Shown piece after piece: positions 14,192 to 20,377 of a stretch of 20,588 nt of DNA (positions within the stretch are counted from its first letter, which is position 1; every line of letters begins with the position of its first letter). The position numbers were made by a program, and so were the translations under genes. Under the pieces are notes generated by a model. The model was given only the letters and a program-made list of their open reading frames with translations, was not told the origin of the DNA and did not search any database. The DNA is from JAGQTE01 sp964648005 (GTDB lineage: Bacteria > Actinomycetota > Acidimicrobiia > Acidimicrobiales > Acidimicrobilacustridaceae): positions 1-20,588 of the forward strand of contig CAZYKR010000044.1 in NCBI GenBank assembly GCA_964648005.1, read 5' to 3'.

Positions 14192-14824
14192 TCAGGTGGC
14201 GGGGTCGGCGACGAACGCCGCCAGGATCATGGCGATGAGGTTCTCCTGGAACCGCTGCGGCGATAGGCACGGGCGCGCCCGATGGATGGCGTCGATCAGC
14301 CGGGCCTGGTCGGCATAGGCCCGGACGGCGAGCGCCGACAGCACCGCGACGCGCTCGACGCGCAGGTCCTCGGGGAGGGCGTCGAGGTGCGAGGTCAGGT
14401 GCTCGGCGCATCGGGCGAGGCTCGGCAGGTACTGGGTGACGTCCTGGGTGGCGGCGAAGTAGCGGGGGTGCCCGACGACCTGACCCAACAGCCGCAGGTG
14501 TCGACGGCCATCGAGGTCGTCCAACGCCTCGGTGGCCGGCGTCAGCATGACCTCGAGCACGGCGCGCGCCGACGGCGAGGGATCGCTCGCCTCGAGTGCT
14601 TCGAGCAGCTCGGTGCGCCGACGGTCCGGCTCGACCGTGGCCCGTTCGACCACGGCGCGGATGATCGACTCCTTGTCCCCGAAGTGGTAGTTGGCCGCCG
14701 ATCGGTTGCGGTGCCCGCTGGCCCGGTTGATCATCCCGAGCGAGACAGCGTCCACACCCTCCTCGTCGAACAGGCGCGCCGCCGCGTCGAGCAGCGCCTC
14801 CTTGCCTAGCTGGGGACCCGTCAT
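14192..14824 (-). CDS. TetR family transcriptional regulator
   Basis: 210 residues from ATG 14824, with GGAG six bases upstream. The frame is open far upstream only as antisense of the citrate synthase gene. DNA-binding domain: EALLDAAARLFDEEGVDAVS (9-28), then LGMINRASGHRNRSAANYHF (29-48), the helix-turn-helix, and GDKESIIRAVVERA. The remaining ~140 residues are the helical ligand-binding part (LRLLGQVVGHPRYFAATQDV, VLSALAVRAYADQARLIDAI); no ligand can be named. It lies behind the citrate synthase gene on the same strand with a 71-base gap containing a long dyad and a TATCCT -10-like hexamer (14865-14860), so it probably has its own promoter and regulates itself. Targets elsewhere are possible. 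Confidence 0.88.
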   Translation of the reverse strand: MTGPQLGKEALLDAAARLFDEEGVDAVSLGMINRASGHRNRSAANYHFGDKESIIRAVVERATVEPDRRRTELLEALEASDPSPSARAVLEVMLTPATEALDDLDGRRHLRLLGQVVGHPRYFAATQDVTQYLPSLARCAEHLTSHLDALPEDLRVERVAVLSALAVRAYADQARLIDAIHRARPCLSPQRFQENLIAMILAAFVADPAT

Positions 14825-14838
14825 CGTTCGCTCCAGTT

Positions 14839-14870
14839 GTGCCGACCTCGCCACGGGCGAGGATAGGCAC
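14839..14870. promoter_or_regulatory. 32-bp two-tier dyad before the TetR gene
   Basis: GTGCC (14839-14843) pairs with GGCAC (14866-14870). Inside them CCTCGCC (14846-14852) pairs with GGCGAGG (14856-14862) around ACG. The element covers a TATCCT -10-like hexamer on the minus strand and sits 15 bases before the TetR start, which suits an autoregulatory operator. As RNA it could equally terminate the citrate synthase message, whose stop lies 26 bases away. Confidence 0.5.
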
Positions 14871-14895
14871 GAGGCGGCGGACCTCGGGTGACCGA

Positions 14896-16086
14896 TCAGC
14901 GGGGCGGGACCGGCGCCGGTGCCGGCGCCCCGACATAGCGGGCCGACGGACGCAGGATGTGGCGCTCCGCCGCCTGCTCGAGCACGTGCGCACTCCACCC
15001 GATGACCCGCGACGTGGCGAAGGTGGGGGTGAACAGCTCGCGGGGCACCCCCACGGTGGCCAGCACCACGGCGGCGTACCACTCGACGTTGGCCTGCAGC
15101 GCCCGTCCCGGTCGGGCGGCGGCGAGCAGGTCGACGATGCGGGCCTCGGCGGCGACGGCGAGGTCGACCAGCGGCCCCCCGAGGTCGCGCACCACCTGGC
15201 GCAACACCCGCGACCGGGGGTCCTCGGTCCGGTACACGGCGTGCCCGAAGCCCATGATCCGCTCGCCGGCATCGAGGCGGGCGCCGACCACGGCGTCGAT
15301 GCGGTCGGGCGTGCCGATCTCGTCGAGCAGGTCGAGGGCCCGGCTCGGTGCGCCGCCGTGCAGCGGCCCCGACAGGGCGCCGACGGCGCCGACCAGCGCG
15401 GCGCCGACGTCGGCGCCGGTGGACGTGATGACGCGGGCGGTGAAGGTGGAGGCATTGAAGCCGTGGTCGATCGTGAGCACGAGGTACTGCTCGAGCGCCC
15501 GGACGGCGACGGGGTCGGGCTCGACGCCGTGCAGCTGCCACAGGTACCCGGCGGCGCCGTGCAGGTCGTCGCGTGGCGCGACCGGCTCGAGTCCGTTGGC
15601 CGAGCGCCACAACCCGGCGACGAGCGTCGGGGTGACGGCGGCGAGCGCCACGGCGTCGCGGCGCCGTTCGTCCGGGGTCAGATCGAGCACCGGCCGCATC
15701 CCGGTGGCGGCGGCCTGCAGCGACAGCGCCGTGCGGAGCCCGTCGAGCGCGCCGCCTCCGACGGCGGCGATGGCGGGCATGGCGGCCTGCACCGCAGGGT
15801 GCGGGTGGCGCTGGGCCGCCACGCCGTCCCGGAACGTCGCCAGCTCATCGGCGCTCGGCAGCCGGCCGTGGACGAGCAGGAACCACACGTCGTCGACCGT
15901 GCGGGTGTGCGCCAGGTCGGTGGCGTCGTAGGGCCCGTAGTGGAAGAAGCCCTCCTCGCCACGCACGTCGCCCACGGCGGTGTCCGCCACCACAACTCCC
16001 TTGAGGCCGGGCGGTACGTCGAGACCGGGTTGGACCGTGCGGCCGGGCGGGATGTCGAGAGCAGTGGGTGGGGTCGTGGTGTGCAT
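14896..16086 (-). CDS. Citrate synthase family enzyme (citrate/2-methylcitrate synthase type), Glu in place of catalytic Asp
   Basis: 396 residues from ATG 16086; a TTG further upstream (16137) would run into the divergent gene's promoter and is rejected. Full citrate synthase fold: GLKGVVVADTAVGDVRGEEG near the start, then DHGFNASTFTARVITSTGAD (207-226), HGG with His243 (GALSGPLHGGAPSRA) and GFGHAVYR with His282. The third catalytic position is Glu335 (NVEWYAAVVL) where most family members have Asp. It ends with LFTPTFATSRVIGWSAHVLE and RPSARYVG. Expected reaction: condensation of acetyl- or propionyl-CoA with oxaloacetate in the cytosol. Shares a 56-bp start region with the HTH-fused paralogue on the other strand, so joint control is likely. 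Glu at this position may be normal for the subgroup; which acyl-CoA is used cannot be read from sequence. Confidence 0.93.
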   Translation of the reverse strand: MHTTTPPTALDIPPGRTVQPGLDVPPGLKGVVVADTAVGDVRGEEGFFHYGPYDATDLAHTRTVDDVWFLLVHGRLPSADELATFRDGVAAQRHPHPAVQAAMPAIAAVGGGALDGLRTALSLQAAATGMRPVLDLTPDERRRDAVALAAVTPTLVAGLWRSANGLEPVAPRDDLHGAAGYLWQLHGVEPDPVAVRALEQYLVLTIDHGFNASTFTARVITSTGADVGAALVGAVGALSGPLHGGAPSRALDLLDEIGTPDRIDAVVGARLDAGERIMGFGHAVYRTEDPRSRVLRQVVRDLGGPLVDLAVAAEARIVDLLAAARPGRALQANVEWYAAVVLATVGVPRELFTPTFATSRVIGWSAHVLEQAAERHILRPSARYVGAPAPAPVPPR

Positions 16087-16105
16087 GGGGAGACCGTCGC
16101 GCCCG

Positions 16106-16143
16106 TGGACATCAACGTCAACATTGATTAGGGTCAACGTTGA
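16106..16143 (+). promoter_or_regulatory. Leaderless promoter of HTH-citrate synthase with two operator-like palindromes
   Basis: -35 TGGACA (16106-16111), 17-bp spacer, -10 TAGGGT (16129-16134), then eight bases to ATG 16143. There is no SD, so the message is probably leaderless. TCAACATTGA (16118-16127, one central mismatch) lies in the spacer and TCAACGTTGA (16134-16143, perfect) covers the start. Their centres are 16 bp apart, and a further TCAAC half-site starts at 16112. A repressor here would control both divergent citrate synthase genes. Confidence 0.7.
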
Positions 16144-17396
16144 TGCCTCGCAACCTGCTCACTGCCGACCAGGTCGCCGCCCGACTGGGCGTCAAGGTCG
16201 AGACGATTTACGCCTACGTGAGCCGTGGCGTCCTCGGACGCACGGTGGCCTCGGACGGCAAGACCAGCCAGTTCGATCCGGCCGAGGTCGAGGAGCTGGC
16301 GCGCCGTGGCCGGCCACGGCAGGGTCGACGCCGCGCCGGCGCCGTCGAGGTGGCCCTGGCCACCGGGGTCACCCGACTGGACGAGAGCGGCCTGACCTAC
16401 CGGGGCCATCGGGTGGACGAGCTGGCGCAGGGCTCGACCTTCGAGGCGGTCGCCGAGCTGCTGTGGACCGGCGAACTTCCCGGCTCGACCGACGCCGAGC
16501 TCTGGACGGCCCCGGCGCCGAACGTCCGGCTGGCGGCAGCGGTCACGGCGCCGCTGCCACCCGATGCTCCCGCGGTCGCCCGCCTGGCGGTCGTGGCGGC
16601 GGCGCTGGGCGCGGCTGACGGCGACCGGGCCGATCGGCGACCCTCGGCGGTGGTGCGGGTCGGTCGCGAGCTGCTGAGCACGTTCGCGGTTGCGCTGCCC
16701 GTCGCCGAGCCGTTGCCCGGGTCCCGCCGGACCCGCGCCGCCGGTGCCAACCGGGCGACCGGCGCCCACCGCCGGATCGCGGCGGCGCTGTGGCCGCACC
16801 TGTCGGCGCTGCCACCGACGCGACCGCGGGTGCGCGTGCTCGACGCGGCGCTGGTCCTGGTGGCCGACCACGAGCTGGCGACCTCGACCCTGGCGGCGCG
16901 GGTGGCCGCCTCGGCGCGGGCCGATCCGTATGCCGTCGTGTCGGCGGGTCTGGGCGCGGTGGCCGGGCCGCGGCACGGCACGGCGGCGTCGGCGGCGCAC
17001 CGGCTCCTGCTCGATGCCGACGCTGGCGGCTCTGCCAAGCGGTCCGTCGCCGCCGCCATCGAGGCGGGCGGTGGTGTGCCCGGGTTCGGCCACGCGGTGT
17101 ACCGCGGCGTCGACCCGCGCCTCGACGTGTTGCTGGAGCGGCTGGCAACGATCGCGCCGCGACGCGCCGTCGCCACGCTCGACGCCGTGCTGGCCGCCGG
17201 TAGCGAGCTCGGCGCCGGGGTGCCGAACGTCGATCTGGGCCTGGCGGCGTTGGCGGTGGCCACCGACATGCCGGTCGGCACCACCGACGCCATCTTCGCG
17301 GTGGCCCGCACGGCGGGCTGGATCGCCCACGCGCTCGAGGAGTACGGAGAGGCCCCGCTGCGCTTCCGGGCGCGGGCCGTCTACACCGGCGCCTGA
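16143..17396 (+). CDS. Citrate synthase family enzyme with N-terminal excisionase/MerR-like DNA-binding domain
   Basis: 417 residues from ATG 16143. Residues 3-56 are a helix-turn-helix of the excisionase/MerR kind: LLTADQVAARLGVKVETIYA, then YVSRGVLGRTVASDGKTSQF and DPAEVEELARRGRP. After a basic linker, residues about 68-417 form a citrate synthase domain that is somewhat degenerate: YRGHRVDELAQGSTFEAVAE, LLWTGELPG, ADHELATSTLAARVAAS (His243), GPRHGTAASAAHRLL (His278), GFGHAVYRGVDPRLDVL (His317) and the catalytic Asp364 in NVDLGLAAL. All three catalytic residues are thus present. HTH-citrate synthase fusions are known in actinobacterial genomes; their regulatory role is little documented as far as I know. 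The palindromes at its own start suggest it may bind its promoter and the divergent citrate synthase promoter, perhaps in response to CoA thioesters or oxaloacetate. Its stop is one base from the convergent esterase stop. Confidence 0.92.
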   Translation: MPRNLLTADQVAARLGVKVETIYAYVSRGVLGRTVASDGKTSQFDPAEVEELARRGRPRQGRRRAGAVEVALATGVTRLDESGLTYRGHRVDELAQGSTFEAVAELLWTGELPGSTDAELWTAPAPNVRLAAAVTAPLPPDAPAVARLAVVAAALGAADGDRADRRPSAVVRVGRELLSTFAVALPVAEPLPGSRRTRAAGANRATGAHRRIAAALWPHLSALPPTRPRVRVLDAALVLVADHELATSTLAARVAASARADPYAVVSAGLGAVAGPRHGTAASAAHRLLLDADAGGSAKRSVAAAIEAGGGVPGFGHAVYRGVDPRLDVLLERLATIAPRRAVATLDAVLAAGSELGAGVPNVDLGLAALAVATDMPVGTTDAIFAVARTAGWIAHALEEYGEAPLRFRARAVYTGA

Positions 17397-17404
17397 GTCA
17401 GGCG
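17390..17404. terminator. Palindrome formed by two facing stop codons
   Basis: CGCCTGA-G-TCAGGCG is a perfect 7-bp dyad around a single base. The two TGA stops (17394-17396 plus, 17400-17398 minus) are part of the arms, so the convergent genes share one small hairpin. The stem is short and the loop must borrow a base pair, so terminator strength is uncertain. Confidence 0.35.
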
Positions 17405-18474
17405 TTGGTGAACTGGGACATGAACGCCCAGGCGTCACGCGTGGCGTCGACGTCGAAGGTGGTGGGGCCGACGATGTTGCCGATCGTCTTCGAGAACTCC
17501 GAGCCGGGCCAGGAGTGGCCACCGCCGAGCACGATGAAGAACTCGACGTCTGCTCCCTCGGGACAGTCGTAGACGCGGTGGATCACCTCGGCGGTGACCT
17601 CGGTGTCGGTCGGTTCCGGGGCGCAGCCGTTGCGGGCGGCGAACGCCGCCACGGCGGCGGGATAGCCCTCGCCGTCGAGGTCGGCCGGCGGTGCGGTCGT
17701 GGTCGGGGCGTTCGGGTCGCCGCCGCCGAGCATGGACGTGTCGACGCCGCCGTTGAACAACAGGATCGGGTCGGCGGTGCCGTGGTACGCCACGATCGGC
17801 ACGGGGCGGGCGGGGTCGCAGTCCTCGGCGTCGGTGATGCCGGCGACGGGTGCGGCGGCGGCCAGGACGTCGGCGCGCTGGCAGAGCAGGATCGAGGTGA
17901 ACATGGCGCCGTTGGAGAGGCCGGTGGCGTAGATGCGGCTCTCGTCGATGCACAGGTCGGCGGCCAGCTGTGCCCGCACGTCGTCGAAGTAGGCGAGGTC
18001 GTCGTTGGTGGTGGCGAGCGGGTTGGCGTTCCAGCGGATCGGGGTGCCGGTGCCATGGGGGAACACGGCCACGAAGCCCTCCTCGGCGGCGAGGGCCGAG
18101 TACTGCGACATGCCCGCGTGGACCTCGGCGCCCTCCATCAGCCCGTGGAAGTCGAACACGACGGGCAGCGGGGTGGTGCCGTCGTGCGCCTCGGGCACGG
18201 TCAGCAGGTAGCGGCGGGGCTGGTCGGCGACGGTCAGGGTGCGCTCCTGTTCCGTGACCGCGTCCTGCGTGCTGGTGCCGCAGCCGGCCGATGCCACCGC
18301 TGCCGGCGGTGCCGACGTGCCCGGGGCACCCGAGGTGCCCGACGGAGCGGCCGTGGTGGGCGCCGCATCGCCGCTCCCGCCGTCGCCCGAGGCGGCGCAA
18401 CCGGCCAACGCCAGGCCGAACGTCAGCGCGAGCGCTCCGGCGCGTGCGGATGCATGGATCGAATGACGCGGCAT
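17398..18474 (-). CDS. PHB-depolymerase/feruloyl-esterase-like lipoprotein
   Basis: 358 residues from ATG 18474 with GGAGGGG upstream. Lipoprotein signal with lipobox LAGC, Cys26 (LALTFGLALAGCAASG), then a Ser/Thr/Pro/Gly linker to about residue 64. The catalytic domain resembles the LpqC/PHB depolymerase/acetyl-xylan and feruloyl esterase group: PLPVVFDFHGLMEGAEVHAG, EEGFVAVFPHGTG, WNANP, DDLAYFDDVRAQLAADLCID, nucleophile GLSNG with Ser187, HGTADPILLFNGG with Asp235, and GGGHSWPGSEF with His320. Six Cys in the mature domain (65, 175, 198, 219, 284, 304) could form disulfides, as in secreted esterases. A Thr/Pro-rich insertion (TTTAPPAD, about 258-265) interrupts the domain between Asp235 and His320. 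Predicted to be anchored outside the membrane and to cleave ester-linked polymers or phenolic esters. Shares no operon with its convergent neighbour. Confidence 0.92.
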   Translation of the reverse strand: MPRHSIHASARAGALALTFGLALAGCAASGDGGSGDAAPTTAAPSGTSGAPGTSAPPAAVASAGCGTSTQDAVTEQERTLTVADQPRRYLLTVPEAHDGTTPLPVVFDFHGLMEGAEVHAGMSQYSALAAEEGFVAVFPHGTGTPIRWNANPLATTNDDLAYFDDVRAQLAADLCIDESRIYATGLSNGAMFTSILLCQRADVLAAAAPVAGITDAEDCDPARPVPIVAYHGTADPILLFNGGVDTSMLGGGDPNAPTTTAPPADLDGEGYPAAVAAFAARNGCAPEPTDTEVTAEVIHRVYDCPEGADVEFFIVLGGGHSWPGSEFSKTIGNIVGPTTFDVDATRDAWAFMSQFTNA

Positions 18475-18571
18475 GGTGTCCCCTCCGACGTGGCCCGGCC
18501 CCGGGCGCAGGACGCCACGGTAATGCGCGTTGATCACCACAGGGGAGTGGGGTGGGGCGAGGCCTGCGGCC

Positions 18572-19333
18572 TCAGACCATCCATGCCATGGTCTGACGCA
18601 CGAGGTACCAGGCGGCGAAGCCGACCAGCAACATGCCGAAGGCGCGCTGGAGGCGGTGGGTGTCGAGCGACCGGGCCGCTCGGGCGCCGAGCAGCGCGCC
18701 GGGGATCATGCCGGCGGCGAAGGCGGCGGCGACGGCCCAGTCGACGTCACCGCCGAGCGCATGCACGACGAGGGTCGGCGTGGTCAGCGCCACGGCGACG
18801 ACGAGGCTGGTCCCGGCCGCCTCGTGCATGTCCAGGCCGAGCGCCAGCAGGAAGAGCGGCACCAGGAGGAAGCCCCCGCCGTTGGCGAGCAGGCCGGCGA
18901 CAGCGCCGACGCCCGCGGCGGCGGTCACCACGAACGTCCGGCTGGCGCGACGTGCTGCCGCCCGATCGGGCGCGACGGCGCGGCCGGGACGCAGCACGCG
19001 CAGGCCGACGACGGCCAGCACCAGGCCCGAGAGCACGAGCAGGATCGGGCCGCCGACGACCCGGCTGGCGATGGCGCCGAGGACGGCGGCCGGTAGGGCG
19101 CCGGCGAGCGTGCGCCGGCCGAGCTGCCAGTCGACCTTGCCCTGGCGAGCGTAGGACCACGCCCCGGCAGCAGACCCCGGTAGGAGGGCGGGGAGGGGAC
19201 CGACGACGGCGGCCATGCCGGGCACGCCCAGCAGCGAGAGGATCGGGGTGGCGAAGGCCGAACCCACCCCGAAGGTCCCGTAGATCACGCCGACGCCGAG
19301 GCCGACGAGGGCGAGCGTTGCCGGCGTGTCCAT
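18572..19333 (-). CDS. TauE/SafE family membrane permease
   Basis: 253 residues from ATG 19333; in-frame ATGs at 19378 and 19393 would add a charged, non-family tail and run into the divergent promoter, so the internal start is preferred although its SD (GAGGGC) is very close. About seven to eight hydrophobic helices, arranged as two repeats. The first has GVGSAFATPILSLLGVPG and the second has LLANGGGFLLVPLFLLALGL, each the Gly-rich re-entrant signature of the TauE/SafE/YfcA family; DMHEAAGTSLVVAVALTTPT follows the second. These proteins export sulfite, sulfoacetate or other small organic anions by an uncertain mechanism. The divergent LysR gene probably controls it. Substrate not decidable from sequence. 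Confidence 0.92.
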   Translation of the reverse strand: MDTPATLALVGLGVGVIYGTFGVGSAFATPILSLLGVPGMAAVVGPLPALLPGSAAGAWSYARQGKVDWQLGRRTLAGALPAAVLGAIASRVVGGPILLVLSGLVLAVVGLRVLRPGRAVAPDRAAARRASRTFVVTAAAGVGAVAGLLANGGGFLLVPLFLLALGLDMHEAAGTSLVVAVALTTPTLVVHALGGDVDWAVAAAFAAGMIPGALLGARAARSLDTHRLQRAFGMLLVGFAAWYLVRQTMAWMV

Positions 19334-19390
19334 GCCCTCGACCCAACCACAGGCTCGTCGATCGAGGAAGACGACCATGTCAATGCAACG

Positions 19391-19407
19391 CATAGGCTGA
19401 ACCTATG
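19391..19407 (+). promoter_or_regulatory. LysR-type box overlapping the lysR start
   Basis: CATAGG-CTGAA-CCTATG is a perfect 6-bp dyad. It contains the T-N11-A signature (T19393, A19405) of LysR-family sites, and it covers the ATG of the LysR gene. The TAGGCT at 19393-19398 is a -10-like hexamer six bases from the ATG, suggesting a leaderless, self-repressed gene. Confidence 0.55.
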
Positions 19408-20316
19408 GATCTGCGCCAACTCTCCTACGTGGTCGCCGTCGTCGACGAAGGCGGCATGACCCGTGCTGCGGCGGCGGTCGGGGTGGCGCAGCCGACGCTG
19501 TCCCAGGCGATCCGGTCGCTCGAGGCGGAGCTGGGCGTCGAGTTGTTCCATCGCGTCGGGCGCACGGTGCAGCTGTCGGCGGCCGGGGCCGCGCTCGTCG
19601 CGCCCGCACGGGCGGCCCTGCGCGACGCCGCCACGGCGCGCGCCGCGGTGGCGGCCGTGGCCGGGTTGGAGGCGGGGCACCTGGACCTGGTGAGCCTGCC
19701 GACGCTCGCCGTGCACCCGCTCGCCGAGCTGATCGGACGCTTTCGCGCCGCCCACCCGGCGGTCACCGTGCGCCTCCACGAGCCCGACGACCCGGCAGCG
19801 GTCGAGCGGCAGGTGCGTGAGGGCGCTGCCGAGCTCGGGTGCACGGAGCTGCCGGTCGCCGACGACCTCGTCACGGTGCCGCTCGCCGACCAGGAGTACG
19901 TGGCGCTCGTACCGTCCGATCGGCGCTCGACGGTCGGACGGTCGCCGAGCGTGACGATGACGGATCTGGCCCGGCTCCCGTTCATCACGACCCCGGTCGG
20001 CACGTCGGCCCGCCGCCAACTCGACGAACGGCTGGCGGAGGCGGGGGTGGTGGCCACCATCGCCGTCGAGACGGACCACCGGGAGGCGATCGCCCCGCTG
20101 GTGCGCGCCGGCGCCGGGGTGGCGATCGTGCCGGGCGACGTCGCCGCTGCGGCGCGCGGTGCGGGGGCCGACGTCGTGCCGCTGCGACCGCGTCTGGTGC
20201 GCCATGTGGGGCTGGTCCATCGGGACGGGCCGCTGTCGCCGGCGGCGCACCGGTTGGTGCAGCTGGCCGTCGGTGACGGACGTGTCCGTCGTCGGCCGCC
20301 GCCGCGGCGCCGGTGA
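19405..20316 (+). CDS. LysR family transcriptional regulator
   Basis: 303 residues from ATG 19405. The N-terminal winged helix-turn-helix is canonical: MDLRQLSYVVAVVDEGGMTR, AAAAVGVAQPTLSQAIRSLE, AELGVELFHRVGRTVQLSAA. Then come a linker helix (to about 90) and the periplasmic-binding-protein-like effector domain: HLDLVSLPTLAVHPLAELIG, RFRAAHPAVTVRLHEPDDPA, VPLADQEYVALVPSD, PFITTPVGTSARRQLDERLA and VRAGAGVAIVPGDVA. The tail is Arg/Pro-rich (RRRPPPRRR). It is divergent from the TauE/SafE permease with a 71-bp shared region and a LysR-type dyad at its own start, so it is expected to activate the permease in the presence of an inducer and to limit itself. Followed directly by a strong hairpin. 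Confidence 0.95.
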   Translation: MDLRQLSYVVAVVDEGGMTRAAAAVGVAQPTLSQAIRSLEAELGVELFHRVGRTVQLSAAGAALVAPARAALRDAATARAAVAAVAGLEAGHLDLVSLPTLAVHPLAELIGRFRAAHPAVTVRLHEPDDPAAVERQVREGAAELGCTELPVADDLVTVPLADQEYVALVPSDRRSTVGRSPSVTMTDLARLPFITTPVGTSARRQLDERLAEAGVVATIAVETDHREAIAPLVRAGAGVAIVPGDVAAAARGAGADVVPLRPRLVRHVGLVHRDGPLSPAAHRLVQLAVGDGRVRRRPPPRRR

Positions 20317-20318
20317 TC

Positions 20319-20340
20319 GCCGGGTGCGCGGGCGCCCGGC
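20319..20340 (+). terminator. Hairpin terminator of the lysR gene
   Basis: GCCGGGTGC (20319-20327), loop GCGG, GCGCCCGGC (20332-20340): a 9-bp stem with one G-U, beginning two bases after the LysR stop. Followed by TTG only, so there is no real T-tract. Confidence 0.6.
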
Positions 20341-20352
20341 TTGCCCGTGGCG

Positions 20353-20371
20353 TTAGGGATGCCTACCGTGC
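20353..20371 (+). promoter_or_regulatory. Iron-permease promoter with a weak DtxR/IdeR-like box
   Basis: TACCGT (20364-20369) is a -10-like hexamer eight bases before ATG 20378. Covering it, the 19 bases from TTAGGGATGCCTACC onward match the DtxR/IdeR iron-box consensus at 12 of 19 positions by my alignment, with a TAGG/CCTA dyad. Iron repression would make sense for an iron transporter, but the match is only moderate. Confidence 0.35.
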
Positions 20372-20377
20372 ATCGTG

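Noticed and set aside
16134..17522. 462-residue minus-strand open frame over the HTH-citrate synthase
   Set aside because: Shadow of a gene with clear catalytic residues; no domain in the antisense product.
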